Assembly: GCA_012861695.1 (NCBI GenBank)
Contig: JAAOOA010000026.1
Coordinates: 14,317,432 to 14,381,431, forward strand
Source: Trematomus loennbergii
Taxonomy: Eukaryota > Chordata > Actinopteri > Perciformes > Nototheniidae
Length of the DNA stretch: 64,000 bases
Reading direction: 5' to 3'
Part shown: in pieces, positions 1-17,640 of the stretch
Numbering within the stretch: position 1 is the first letter of the stretch
How the letters are laid out: each line of letters opens with the position of its first letter
Position numbers and translations under genes: made by a program
Notes under the pieces: generated by a model
Told to the model about the DNA's origin: nothing
What the model saw: only the letters and a program-made list of their open reading frames with translations
The model's database searches: none

Positions 1-194
1 TTTGTCCTTCCTATATAATATAAAGTAGATATGTGCTAGTTTGAATCTCCGACTGACACCTACTCTTCAAATCATGCTGATGGTCTTTTTTTGTAGTTTG
101 TTTAAAATGTGCCCCCTCTGAATTCATGTAATGTCTTTGGTAATAAAGTAAAAAATATTCCATAACTAACTTATTTTTGTACGTGTTGTCACAG

Positions 195-1166
195 CAATTG
201 ATGAGGATATATACGACGATGTTGACTCTCAAAGTGGGCCTCCCGTTCCTCCGACCATCAGCAGGTATAATAATTCCCAACTACTTATATCTATGATTTG
301 ACCTGTATTTTAAAAACTGTCAGAGGTTTAAAAAAGTGACATAAAATATATATTTTTTCTCTGCAGCCTTCCACCACTAAAAGGCAGAAGCAAGACTCTA
401 GACATGGACCCAAAAAAGCAGAAAAAGTTTGAGAAAGAGGAGAAGGAATTCAGGAAAAAGTTTAAAGTGTGTTGCTCTATTATGTCTTCAAGCATGTTTA
501 TTTGACCACTGCAAAAAAAAATTAAACTGTCGCTTTATAATTAAAATGAATTCAGACTACAGCTACAAATAATACTTTAAATCAAATTAAATTTGAAAAC
601 GTGGTATAATAATACTGGTGAATATAAAGTTAAACTGGCAAAGCTTTTCCTACATTAAAAACAAATGTGTTGTCAATAGTCGCAACATTGATGATGTCGT
701 TCTCTTTCAGTATGAAGGGGAGATACAGGTGCTTAACCAGGTGACCATCGCCCCGACACTGACGAATAAGAAGTGGAGTGGGAAGGAGCTCGCAGTCAGA
801 GCAGGAGAGAAACTTGACGTAATTGTTAACGCCGTGGATAACAAACTGATCTGCCGGAACGATGAGGGGAAATGTGAGTATCTGCAGCTCATTGTTAGGG
901 GTTGCAAAAACATTTATAAATATTTAAGATTCCCACACAACAGTTTTTTTTATTCGTCGCAACACAAAATTGGACGACCCAAGTCTAAAATCTGCTTCTG
1001 TGTGTATTTTACAGTTGGTTATGTTTCGACCGGCCACATATTTACGGAGTAAGTACCACAAACATTCACACACATAAGTACACACAAGTCTGGTTATACT
1101 GATTTTAGAAGACTTGTGAATTGTAAGGTGACCTTGGCTGTTATGTAAGGCGCCTCCAAATACAAT

Positions 1167-1200
<34 letters not shown>

Positions 1201-1402
1201 GAAAGAGAGACATAAGAACATGTTGTCGGTACTGATCGTTTTGTTTTTTTTACAGTGATGGTGATATCTACGATGATATTGGAGATGGTATGTTTTTTAT
1301 TACCTTTTTTAAGCAGTGGACCCCAATCTCCATTTTAAAAGAAACACATTTTAAAATAAATATTGTATTTTCTTTTCAGATTGCATCTATGACAACGATT
1401 AG
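195..1402 (+). CDS. fyb1: FYN-binding protein 1 (ADAP), C-terminal exons, partial
   Basis: Six exons with consensus splice sites are seen at 195-264, 367-466, 711-873, 1015-1048, 1256-1287 and 1380-1402; phases join without a stop and the frame ends at TAG 1400-1402. The start lies upstream of the window. The encoded tail has an acidic IYDDVD motif, a Lys/Glu-rich helix (KKQKKFEKEEKEFRKKFK), a helically extended SH3-like domain (YEGEIQVL to GYVSTGHIF) and the ending DGDIYDDIGDDCIYDND. This ending closely resembles FYB1/ADAP and differs from PRAM1. FYB1 is a cytosolic adaptor in T cells and myeloid cells that links SLP-76 and SKAP to integrin activation; its hSH3 domain binds lipids and the tyrosine motifs bind SH2 domains. 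Introns are short (about 100-250 bp). Which teleost fyb1 copy this is cannot be decided from the tail. Confidence 0.85.
1168..1199. repeat. (ATT)n microsatellite
   Basis: About ten ATT/TAT units lie in the penultimate intron of fyb1. Confidence 0.95.
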
Positions 1403-1923
1403 AACCATCGCACTGGGTTTATAGTTTCACACTCATACTGTTCATGTTATTTATTAATTTAATTAATTAGACCAAATTTCAAATGTTCTCTTAAATATTT
1501 ATTTATCAACATTTGAGTCACAGAATAGATTAGACATGTGGGCGATGTTTCAGAGATCTGGAATTTGGCCAGCTTAATTTCTTAAATGTCATCCTTTAAA
1601 TGTAGTTTTCTTCAAAAACACAAAACAAACTATTGGAATAAGGTTACTTGCAACTTTTCAGCAAAATGGGAAACATTTGTAACCAAACAGTATTTTCGTT
1701 AAGCATTTAAAAACTCCACAGCACTGTATTTACATGTATGCTTCTATTGTGCTCTGTAATTTGGTAGGAAGATCTACATGTTTTAAACATTATTGTTTTT
1801 CTGTTTTTTAAATGATGTCCATAATAGGATACTGTATATTCCATTCCTAACTTTAAGGCCAACTGGCATTTTAACAGCTCCGTAGTTCACTCTGTTGTCT
1901 TTGTCTCAAATTTTAACATGTAG

Positions 1924-1929
1924 AATAAA
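1924..1929 (+). terminator. fyb1 poly(A) signal AATAAA
   Basis: This is the first canonical AATAAA after the stop codon, about 520 bp downstream, following an AT-rich 3' UTR-like stretch. It predicts cleavage near 1945-1955. Confidence 0.6.
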
Positions 1930-1959
1930 CAACTGTTGGTGCCAAAATGTCTCTATTGT

Positions 1960-2803
1960 ACTGTACATACATTTATAAAATACATATTGATTTTTGTCTA
2001 AACATCTTTATTTGTCCTTTTGTATAAGCAATAGCACATCTGCTACAGTATAGAGAGAGAGCTCCTGTTTCATGAGAATATCTCATGCAAAAAACCCTGA
2101 TGTTGAATTATGACTTCAACTCGATTTAACGGTGCAGTTAAGGAGCAAGAAGGGAAGCACTGGCATCTAGTGGCAGCCAACAGGAACTACAAAAACAAAC
2201 CTGACAGATTTTGGATAAAAGTAGAAGTCAATGTTTGATGTTCACAGACTGTATGGTGCTGTTGATTAAGTTATTGACAGTGACACACATGATAGATAGA
2301 GGTTAGAGACAAGGTGATTGGTATCTTTCTACCCAGTGTTATTACGTTTTTATTTATTGGTGGAGCTGATTTATAAGTTAGTAATTGATAGTTTGATGAA
2401 TAGATAATGAATCAGCAACAATATTGTAAATCTAATTGGTTGAGTAATTTTTTGAGGGTTAGTCTGCTTCAGAGAAACAAATTAGCAGATGATTGATAAT
2501 GAAAATAATAGTTGGTTACAGCTTTGCTTGAGTCCTTGCATTATCCCTCCTTCAGCACAATTTAATGCAGCCTCAAAAACTAGACACAACCAGCCTAGAA
2601 AAAACACTAGAACTTCAACAAAGCAACGGTGTAAATACCTCAGGAAGGTAAACACACCGCCATACCTATTCCATCTCTACTCACAGCCCAGAGTCCCTCA
2701 GCAGGGTCCACAGTGCCCTGCGGCCGCCTCCACTGTGTGGGGCAGCAGTGAGGAGAGAGCATGGATGTAGCCTGAGCACCTGGGGCTAGCAGCTTTCAAA
2801 CCG
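1960..2803. other. Intergenic, downstream of fyb1
   Basis: No gene is seen. It is AT-rich single-copy-looking sequence. It holds a CTCF-like core (GGCATCTAGTGG, 2162-2173), one base off the reverse consensus. The open frame at 2489-2770 has no recognisable domain. Confidence 0.5.
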
Positions 2804-3191
2804 TTAAAGGTAGGGTAGGTAAGTTTGAGAAACCGGCTCGAGATCGCTAGAATTTGAAAATACACAACCGGAGAAAATCTGCCACTTCCTTATAGAGCCC
2901 CTCCTCCAACACACACGAACGCAACATGACCAATGAGGGCACGAGATAAGTTTGTGCACAGATGGAAGGCTGACAGGCAGGTAGGCCATCCAGTTATTTT
3001 AGCCGGGCCGGCTAAAATGATTGGTCGTACTTTTTACAGTATTACGGCTTCCACAGATGACATTTTTTAATGGATTTTTTGTCAAAGCACTTAAGATATT
3101 CATTGCTATCGGGATGTTAAGAGCATTCCATGAAATATAACAAAAAGTGTATATCGAGCCGCTTTCTCAAACGTACCTACCCTACCTTTAA
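2804..3191. mobile_element. 388-bp TTAA-flanked inverted-repeat element, copy A
   Basis: The element is bounded by TTAA at 2804-2807 and 3188-3191. Its ends are inverted repeats of about 27 bp: the left begins AAAGGTAGGGTAGGTA and the right is its reverse complement with one small difference. It has no coding capacity. TTAA target duplication is the hallmark of piggyBac-type transposons, so a non-autonomous piggyBac-like MITE is inferred. A second copy lies in inverse orientation at 54199-54587. Confidence 0.75.
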
Positions 3192-3452
3192 GGTCTTCTT
3201 TTAAATACATATAAGCAAAAAGCTTTGGGGGTATCTACAGATAAATATTAAGCCTGACAAAGTACTTAAGGTTTAATAAATTGCATGGTTTGTTTTGGGA
3301 CTTGACAATCAACTTTCCTGCAATGTTAACTATGTTGAAGCACTTATTTTAACTGACATTATACTATTATACTCTTATAATATGTATGTAGATAGAATAA
3401 GAAATGTGCAGAATATGACAGTTTAATGGTGGAGGTACACACATATTGATAG

Positions 3453-3565
3453 ATGTCTTGCACTGTTGAGGAACCTGCTGTGACCCAAGTGTTTCATTCA
3501 TTGCATAACTACAAGTTATGCATATGATATGACAATAAACCTTTGAAAATCTTGAAATTTTGAAA
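3453..3565 (+). mobile_element. LINE (L2-type) 3' end fragment
   Basis: Only the last ~110 bp of the element is present: a TTGCACTGTTG-like block, the GCATAACTAC block and the GACAATAAACCTTTGAAA tail. These match, with divergence, the 3' end of the longer LINE at 6955-7983. The 5' side is truncated. Confidence 0.6.
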
Positions 3566-3850
3566 GTGATGTGCAAAATAGCCATTATATACAGTTTTTA
3601 ATGAACGATTAGAGAATAACGAGTAATGAATATGCTTTATAGGGATCTGCAGATACATTTTTAGTCTTCTCAAGCACCCACTATCAAATATCTCACCTGC
3701 TTGTTGGCACTTGACAATCACCTTCACTGAATTTTACTCAGGTGTAACTAAAGTCTGATTTAAGGGTTGTTTATATTTCACATCATTAATCCAAATCTGT
3801 AAAGTAACTAAAATAAATGTAGTGGAGTCAAAATACCAGGTTAACCTTAA

Positions 3851-4245
3851 AGAAAGCCCTAAGGATTACAAAAGACCCCCATCACCCCAGCCACAAACTG
3901 TTCTGTCTGCTGCCGTCTGGCAGGCGGTACTGCAGCATCAGGACTAAAACCACCAGACTCAGGGACCGTTTCATTTCATAGGCCAGAAGACTATTAAACA
4001 CCTGAACTTTTGAAACAACATCCACAACATTAATCTGGCTGCAATTTACAAATTATTTATCTAATATATCATATCTCTTATTGCACTATTTCACTATTTT
4101 ACTATTTTTCTTTTGCATTTACTTGCACAATTTTTTCTGTTGATCTGTTTTATTGTGTTGCACTGTTGGAGGAGCCTGTGACCTAAGATTTTCCTTTTCA
4201 TAACTACACTGTAGCCATGTTTTTATGACCAATAAAAACCAGTTT
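3851..4245 (+). mobile_element. 5'-truncated L2-type LINE, 3' ~400 bp
   Basis: It starts inside the end of the reverse transcriptase ORF: the block encoding the DPHHPSHKL-like segment and the LPSGRRYRS-like segment is recognisable but broken. It continues through the 3' UTR to GACCAATAAAAACCAG. It is clearly related to 7540-7983 but diverged, so it is a dead copy. Confidence 0.75.
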
Positions 4246-4977
4246 GAATCCAGTTTTGGATAGTCTGCCGTGGCTTCATTCCGCTTCAAAGTGCTGTTAG
4301 ACGCTCGGCGTAACCTTGGTGCACTGCCACTCCAACATCCAATCACAGAGCTTGAGGACTAATCACGGGGTTTGTCAAGCAAAGCGGCTGGTGTAGTCTC
4401 AAACGATAGCTGAGGATTATGGGTAGTGTAGTGTCTTCTGCCATCCTAAACTCCGAAGAAATATTTGTTTCTCTGAATCGAAGGGGAAAAACACAATGCA
4501 TTGTACACAATTCAAACCAATCAATGTTGTGTAATTAACAAGGATAATCTGGTGTTTTTGAGTTGTGCAGATATCACTGTAAAATCAATCGACAGTAAGG
4601 AGAATACTTACTTCCAGGTGTAAAGTTCTCCGTTATCCAATGGGAATGGACGCTCACATTACCTTTAACTGCCACCGACATGAGCTGCATCTCACTTTGG
4701 TTAAATGGATTCCTTGCGTCCCTCACTTGCGTCATTTCCCTGCCACTAGTCCCTCCCACCAGGGAAGCATGGAGAGACGCAAGGAAACCAAGGTTGTAGA
4801 GATGACAAATCCGGATCATTTTACGGACTCAGGGTCTTCTGAGTCAGTCATTGAAGAGATCCGGATCATACGAGTCATTTGAGTCATATGAGTCAGCATG
4901 ACCAAGACCGTAGAAATCCTATTGGTGAAACCGAAAAGTTGTTGCATTTCACGAGCATATTATTATTCCATATATTT
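4246..4977. other. Unassigned sequence with TGAGTCA cluster
   Basis: No gene is recognised. Open frames at 4574-4882 overlap on both strands and have no domain. Three perfect TGAGTCA motifs (4840-4846, 4880-4886, 4889-4895) lie in the last 100 bp. Similar GAGTC-rich sequence continues in the minisatellite from 5268, so the motifs may be part of one expanding repeat. Confidence 0.4.
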
Positions 4978-5183
4978 TGAATATATATATTTGTATATAT
5001 ATATATATATAATATCTGCATGTATATTTTCTATTTCGACATGTATATTTTATATTTTATTTTTATTTCTATTCTTGTATATTTTGTAGTTTTGTTTTAT
5101 TGTAAAATGCCTTTTATGCTGCTGTAAGAACAACAATTTCCCAATTTGGGATCAATAAAGTACTATCTATCTATCTATCTATT
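4978..5183 (+). mobile_element. Retroposon 3' tail with (AT)n and (ATCT)n
   Basis: An (AT)n tract at 4978-5012 is followed by an AT-rich stretch, then CAATTTCCCAATTTGGGATC, AATAAAGTA and a short (ATCT)n array at 5164-5183. This ending with a tetranucleotide tail is typical of fish LINE/SINE 3' ends. The family is not identified. Confidence 0.5.
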
Positions 5184-5267
5184 AAACTGACGTTATAATT
5201 AACCTCCGCTACACAGTGTATTTTGCTTTAATAAAAAATGTTGATCACAAAAAAAAGGGTTATTTTG

Positions 5268-5745
5268 CGATTTGGCAAATCTGAGTCTGCTGTTGACTCG
5301 TGCATGAGGACGAGTCTGCTGGATCTCTGGATCTGCTGCTATATACGGCTCCGAGTCCGCACGAGTCTGCTCTGCTGTGTGTTGCACACACAGTGAGTCA
5401 GGATTTGCGAATCCGAGTCTGCTGTGGACTCGTGCATGACGACGAGTCTGCTGGATCTCTGCATCTGCTGCTATATGGTTACGGCTCCGAGTCCGCACGA
5501 GTCTGATCCGCTGTGTGTTGCAGCGAGTCAGGATTTGCGAATCTGCGAATCCGAGTCTGCTGTGTGGACTCGTGCATGGCGACGAGTCTGCTGGATCTCT
5601 GGATCTGCTGCTATACGGTTACGGCTCCGAGTCCGCATGAGTCTGATCCGCTGTGTGTTGCAGCGAGTCAGGATTTGCGAATCTGCGAATCTGCGAATCT
5701 GCTGTTGGAGCCGTCGGCTCCTCTGAGTCCCCACGAGTCTGCAGG
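5268..5745. repeat. Nested minisatellite, ~132-138 bp unit, about 3.5 copies
   Basis: The unit contains GATTTGCGAATC, GAGTCTGCTG, GACTCGTGCATG, CTGGATCTCTG, a CTGCTGCTATA block and GGCTCCGAGTCCGC. Unit anchors (GAGTCTGCTG) lie at 5283, 5415 and 5553, with a partial fourth copy from about 5671. An internal 8-bp motif (TCTGCGAA) is inserted zero, one and two extra times in copies two, three and four. Open frames read through it on both strands only because the unit lacks stops; they are not taken as genes. Confidence 0.85.
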
Positions 5746-6182
5746 AAGTTTCACTGATCCGCGTAGGGTGACCAGGTCCCAACAAACCAAATGTGGGACA
5801 AGGAGTATGTTTGTGTGGGACAATGTGGGACACCCTCTCAAACCCCACACAGCTCAGTAAAGACTGTGAAATGTTGACTTTATTTGATAATTTCAGTAAA
5901 AACTAACGTTCATATTTCTCTTTTTGATTATAATACTGATGAACGTTCAAAACAAAGCACTTTGGCAAGTTAAGAAGCAGGGAAATGAGTTTTAAGAGCA
6001 ATGGGACGTCGTTTCCTCCGGAGCGTCGCGTGAAGCGACGTCCGTTTGTGATGACGCCGCACATCTGATCGTCTGACAGCAGCCAGATCAGTGCATGCGC
6101 TGCATCGTCCAATCAGTGAGCGATACACAGTAAGGGGGCGGGGCGAGTGTCTGTGGATTTCACCGGAGGATGGTCTGGTAGT
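5746..6182. other. GC-rich unassigned stretch
   Basis: No gene is recognised. It contains a GGTGACCAGGTCCC / TGTGGGACA block at 5767-5830, which looks like part of a dispersed repeat. It also has a CpG-rich patch at 6000-6070 with an 8-bp inverted pair (GGACGTCG 6004-6011 and CGACGTCC 6036-6043). Confidence 0.35.
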
Positions 6183-6698
6183 TCCTCGATTATCGCTCCT
6201 CCGTTATCACTCCTCGATCCTCGCCACTGGGACGGTACTCAAGATGGCGCAGACAAATCAACTTCCGGTGATACCGAGCCCGAGTAGCGAGGAAATTAAA
6301 AATAAGAGAAGTGACACGCATCCATGGACGGATGCTGTGCTTCCCTGAGTGTATACCGCCGCCGATGGGAATACATTGCAATCAATTGAAAGCTCTTTGC
6401 GTCCGTTTATGAAGCTGAAGGAGACTCGGTGCGCCACAACTGCACGCCAAAGGACCCTGACCAAGCATCGCTATTGGACGATCAGGGAGTGAGACTGTGT
6501 TGGTTTAGTTTGTACGTGATGTAAAGACAGAGCCTACACACATTGAAGGTTTCTCATGTCTCTAATATCCCCTCCTCGACTCCTCGAATCCTCGGATTTC
6601 AGCGCGCCATGTTGAAGGACATCTAATTTCTCTAAATGCACTTCGAGGACCGAGGATCAAGCATCGAGGAGGCTCTCTGGAGGAGCTATAATCGAGGA
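6183..6698. mobile_element. 516-bp inverted-repeat element rich in CCTCGA
   Basis: The arms at 6183-6202 and 6679-6698 are inverted repeats matching at 19 of 20 positions (TCCTCGATTATxGCTCCTCC). The inside is GC-rich with many CTCCTCGA-type motifs and no convincing frame. The right flank reads CACTG, compatible with a hAT-like end, but no target-site duplication was found. A non-autonomous DNA transposon is inferred. Confidence 0.5.
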
Positions 6699-6954
6699 TA
6701 CACTGATGGGTATTTCCGGCAACAGTGATGTTTAAAAGAGTCGTGACGCATGGCCAGACTTATCTCAGCCAATGACAGCTCTGCATGCATCCCCTGGATA
6801 TTATTTTATTAACTGCTTGAATCGCGATGCGATGTTTACAGTGAGAACAGCTGTAAGGGCCATGCAGAAAGCAGAGCAGTGTGTATAATATATATATCAC
6901 TCAGTATAACAGGCCTACATTACTCTCTTTATTTGTATGGCTTTAGTTTAGTAG

Positions 6955-7983
6955 ATACCCACGACTGCGTGTGTGGCCACGACTGCGTGGTCACACACAG
7001 CTCCAACACCATCGTGAAGTTTGCTGATGACACGACCGTCATCGGCCAGATCACAGACGATGACGAGACGGCGTACAGAGAGGAGGTCGAAAACCTGACA
7101 TCTTGGTGCCAGGATAACAACCTCCATCTCAACATCAGCAAAACAAAGGAGCTGATTGTGGATTACAGGAAGCAGCAGGGAGAGGGACACGCCCCCATCG
7201 CCATCAATGGGACTACGGTGGAGAGAGTCAAAAGCTTCAGGTTCCTTGGGGTCCACATCACTGAGGACCTGACATGGTCTCTTCACACCACCACCATCAC
7301 CAAGAAAGCTCGACAGCGGCTCTTCTTCCTCCGCAGGTTGAGGAGGTTCAAAATGGATTCCAGGATACTCTGCAACTTCTACAGGTGCACGATAGAGAGT
7401 ATCCTGACTGGCAGCATGACGGCCTGGTACGGCAGCTGCACCGACCTCGATCGTAAGGCTTTACAGAGGGTGGTGAAAACTGCACAGCACATCACCAGGA
7501 CGGAGCTGCCATCCATGGAGGACCTTTACTCCCAGCGGCTCAGGAAGAAATCACTACGGATTATCAAAGACCCCCATCACCCCAGCCACAAACTGTTCTT
7601 TCTGTTGCCGTCTGGCAGACGTTACCGCAGCATCTTGGCAAGGACAAGAAGATTCGGAGACAGTTTCTTCCCGCGGGCAGTGAGACTGTTAAAAAATTGA
7701 ACTGTTGAAACAACTTCAAACATTCATCTGCTACTCAGTAGTATGTATCTAATACCTAATATATATATATAATTCCAATAACTTGTATATAGACTCGTAC
7801 TGCACTATTCCACATCATCACTTTATTTTATTTTATAACTATTATTCTTTTTGTATTGCTCTTGCTCTTATTGTTATTATGTTATTATGTTGCATTGTTG
7901 GAGAAGCCTGTGACATAAGATTTTCAACTACATAATTACTCTGTAGCTATGTCAGATTGACAATAAAGAACCTTGAACCTTGA
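6955..7983 (+). mobile_element. 5'-truncated L2-type LINE
   Basis: The element carries the 3' part of a reverse transcriptase ORF, then a ~280-bp 3' UTR ending GACAATAAAGAACCTTGAACCTTGA, a short repeat tail typical of the L2/CR1 group. The 5' boundary is near 6955, where similarity to a full RT stops. Two older 3' fragments of the same kind lie at 3453-3565 and 3851-4245 in the same orientation. Confidence 0.8.
6960..7700 (+). pseudogene. LINE reverse transcriptase, C-terminal fragment
   Basis: The frame holds the RT palm box with the FADDT catalytic motif (7018-7032), then a thumb region (NLHLNISKTKELIVDYRK; SFRFLGVHITEDLTW) and the conserved LINE C-terminus (RRLRRFKM, DPHHPSH, LLPSGRRYRS). 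It ends at TGA 7698-7700. The endonuclease domain and the first RT motifs are missing, so it cannot be active. There is no stop within the remaining ~240 codons, so the insertion looks fairly recent. At the truncation point CACGACTGCGTG occurs twice (6960-6971 and 6978-6989). Confidence 0.85.
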
Positions 7984-8049
7984 TATCTACAAACATAGAG
8001 TCGATATTTTTCTAAAACCATTTAGTGCTTCACATAATAAAATACACAA

Positions 8050-8066
8050 TGTGTGTGTGTGTGTGT

Positions 8067-8150
<84 letters not shown>
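8050..8150. repeat. (TG)n microsatellite, ~50 units
   Basis: A near-perfect TG array has one GTGGTG interruption near 8067. It starts about 70 bp after the LINE tail. Confidence 0.97.
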
Positions 8151-8152
<2 letters not shown>

Positions 8153-8285
8153 CGCGCAGATGCGGCGGACAGACAGGTCTCAGTTGGTTTGGTGTCCTCT
8201 GCTTACTTTTAATAATTGTAAATAAAACTTTTGGCCCGTCATTTCATTTCCCCATTGCAGCGACCAGAGAGTGGGGGTATATCCA

Positions 8286-8677
8286 GGCCGTTTCTCAATC
8301 GCGAGGATATTGGCTTCCAAGCCAATATTTCAAGGATACTACGTCATCGAGTGCCGCCGAAGGACTGTTCCAATCTCCAGCATACTTGGAATTCCACCGA
8401 GGCCGCGTCCTTGGTTTGGGGGAAATTTCGAGGCTGCACATGGGTAGACTTCGCGTCCTTAAAATCCCCACAATGCTTTGCGCATGGACCAATTTCCCCA
8501 AATCTGTGGCGGAAAATGTAAGGCGGGGCCTCTCATATGACGCACACCTGCACACTTGCTAGCCTGTTCCACTCTTTGTTTTCCGAATGCCAGGAAGTAT
8601 TCTTGCCTTGCTTCTGAAGCAAGATGCTCAGCTCGGCTGTGCTACCAAGCCAGCATCCTCGCGATTGAGAAACGGCC
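8286..8677. mobile_element. 392-bp MITE with perfect 23-bp inverted ends
   Basis: The left end (8286-8308, beginning GGCCGTTTCTCAATCGCG) and the right end (8655-8677) are exact reverse complements over 23 bp. The inside is moderately GC-rich and has no credible gene; overlapping frames on both strands are shadows. No clear target-site duplication was seen, so the superfamily is undecided. Confidence 0.8.
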
Positions 8678-8932
8678 CCAGTCTCTGATAGTGTTACGTT
8701 ATGAGAGTGCTCTCATACTTGTTTGAATCTGAAATTGTATATATTTATATAATTATATATGTGTGTGTATATGTCCGCATCTGTAGCCTGTTATTGCCTC
8801 ATTATACCGCACTGTGAATTAATTAAAAGTAAATATATAAGTAATCATGAACACATCTGTCCATCAGACAGTGCTGCTGTGCCTCCTGTCATCATTAATG
8901 GACGTCTCTTTAAAATGACTGCTCACAGGAGA

Positions 8933-9063
8933 GGATTTCTAATTTCTCTAACCGCCTGCTACTCCTCTCTCCCCCTCCCTGACTCCTCCGCTCGCATCTC
9001 CTGTGGGCGGGACTAAGACACGAGCATAGGAGTCGAGGAGGGGAATTAGAGAATTGAGAATCC
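8933..9063. mobile_element. Short element with imperfect inverted ends
   Basis: The left GGATTTCTAATTTCTCTAA and the right TTAGAGAATTGAGAATCC are imperfect inverted repeats around a C/T-rich and GAGGAG-rich core. The right half (9023-9049) is the inverse of a stretch inside the element at 6183-6698 (6559-6583), so the two may share ancestry. Confidence 0.35.
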
Positions 9064-10282
9064 TTCACAGAGTAAAGGTGTGTGTGTGTCCTTCAGTAGG
9101 AGATGAGCCTGTTTGTAATCCTGGCCAAGCAGCAATCCCAGGATTGGGGTCAGGGACCAGTAGTAAAAAGTGCAGTGTGGACAGAAATGTTCCCTAAATA
9201 CTCTTGCGTTGTGTTCTGTTAAAACCTTCTTACATACTCTACCTTACCTTGTTGCATAAACAGTGCATGCTATTACATTGTTAAAGGTCATTTCATTTTG
9301 CTGACCCTCAAAATTAGGATAGTGATATTTCTATGATGTCATTCAAAAGTAATTTCTTTTGGTTTCTAGGCAAGTTTCAGGAAAAAGTGAGAAAGTAATT
9401 TACGGAAATAAATTCACAGTTATCTCGTAAAAATATATTTGCTTTATTTGTGTCATCAGTGTATATGTGAAGAGGCAAGCTTTACAATACTGACCAGCCA
9501 GTAATTCTACGTATATATTTTTTATGGGTATATCCACTGCATAAACACTTGTATCTGATAAATGCACGCTAGTAAACGTAACTAAAAATATATATATTTT
9601 ATTAATCTACATTTGGCTCTCTGCAATCAAGGTAAACAACACTAATTTGTAAATGGTAAGTGACTGGAAGGAGTGAACATGAAATGATCATTTTAAAATA
9701 TATTTACAGTACAGTAGTTCAACTATATATCTATGTACTCATTTTCTAAAATGTGCATTCTGAACCCCTAAATGAATATCATATTTATGTACAATTTACA
9801 GTTTGTTTGAAAACAGCTCCAAACAAGATATACCATCTGCTGTGCCTTGGACTTTGCATTAAAGAATTGTATAATGTGTTACATAATATTGTACATGGGC
9901 ATCACTTACAACACAGATTAACATACATCTTTTTTCAGTATTGCATAACTTCAAAGAAACTGTGGAAAGAAATGTTTGTCCCACAGCAAACAAACAAGCA
10001 CCCATAACCATATCTGCACCATCTGAACTAACAAAAATCCTTAACATTTAAGGAAGCTGATACTATATGGGGATGAGTGGGTGATAACCTGAGATTCAAA
10101 AATCACCCTTACCCTTGATCCATATCTTAGTCATGACTATTTCTGTTTTTTTTTCCAAGAGTTCCTGTCTTCAATAAAAAAATGTTAAGTGTTCCTTAAA
10201 TATAAACGTTTTTCCTTCTTTCGATTCAACCAGTTTGTCTGAAAAAATGCATCCACTATTTGCATTTACTCTAGTTTCCGTC
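9064..10282. other. Intergenic, downstream of pde6b
   Basis: AT-rich sequence in which I see no gene, RNA or clear repeat. The open frames here are short and without domains. Confidence 0.5.
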
Positions 10283-10288
10283 TTTATT
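10283..10288 (-). terminator. pde6b poly(A) signal AATAAA
   Basis: On the minus strand this is a canonical AATAAA about 75 bp past the stop codon, giving a short 3' UTR. Confidence 0.6.
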
Positions 10289-10362
10289 TCATGTTTTCCT
10301 GGTCATAGTCTGTCATAGGTTGCCCGTGTGCCTTCCCATCGCGTGAGAAGCTTTCCGACCTT

Positions 10363-17262
<6,900 letters not shown>

Positions 17263-17640
17263 TGTTCTTCCTTCCTTCTCTCCTTCCAAATGTTCCTGTC
17301 TTCTCCCTCTTCAGAGTGACGGAGCTCCCGCTCGGTCCAACACTTCCCTGAGCGAGCTACTTCCAACTTCTCTGAACAGAAGCACAAGAAAAGAGAATAA
17401 GCAAAACAAAGCACTTCGATTCTGGTTTATCCAGATAATACCCTAAAGAAAAGCAAATCTTACCCAGGTATTACACACAAAGGGGGGAAACAGAAGTGGA
17501 CATATCCAAATGCAAGTATAATCCCCTCTGTTAGTGGGATGAGGGAACTGAGTGAGGGAGATCCCTGAGGAGAAGGCGGAGGGCTGAATCCAAACAATCC
17601 ATCTGTCATCAGCAGATAGTGCTGAAGGTTAGCAGGGATC
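17263..17640 (-). promoter_or_regulatory. pde6b 5' UTR and proximal promoter (putative)
   Basis: This is the region just upstream of the start codon, read on the minus strand. No TATA box is seen near a plausible start. At 17609-17625 there is an inverted pair TCAGCA-(5)-TGCTGA, two half-sites of the type bound by Maf/NRL factors. NRL acts on mammalian rod PDE promoters, so a rod-specific role is plausible but inferred. Confidence 0.35.

Noticed and set aside
5199..5860. Six overlapping frames of 60-115 codons on both strands
   Set aside because: They follow the minisatellite unit, which lacks stops; both strands are equally open and no domain is visible.
17287..17289. Upstream in-frame ATG of pde6b as the true start
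   Set aside because: It would add nine residues absent from PDE6B relatives; the internal Met aligns the N-terminus with the family, so it is kept only as an alternative.
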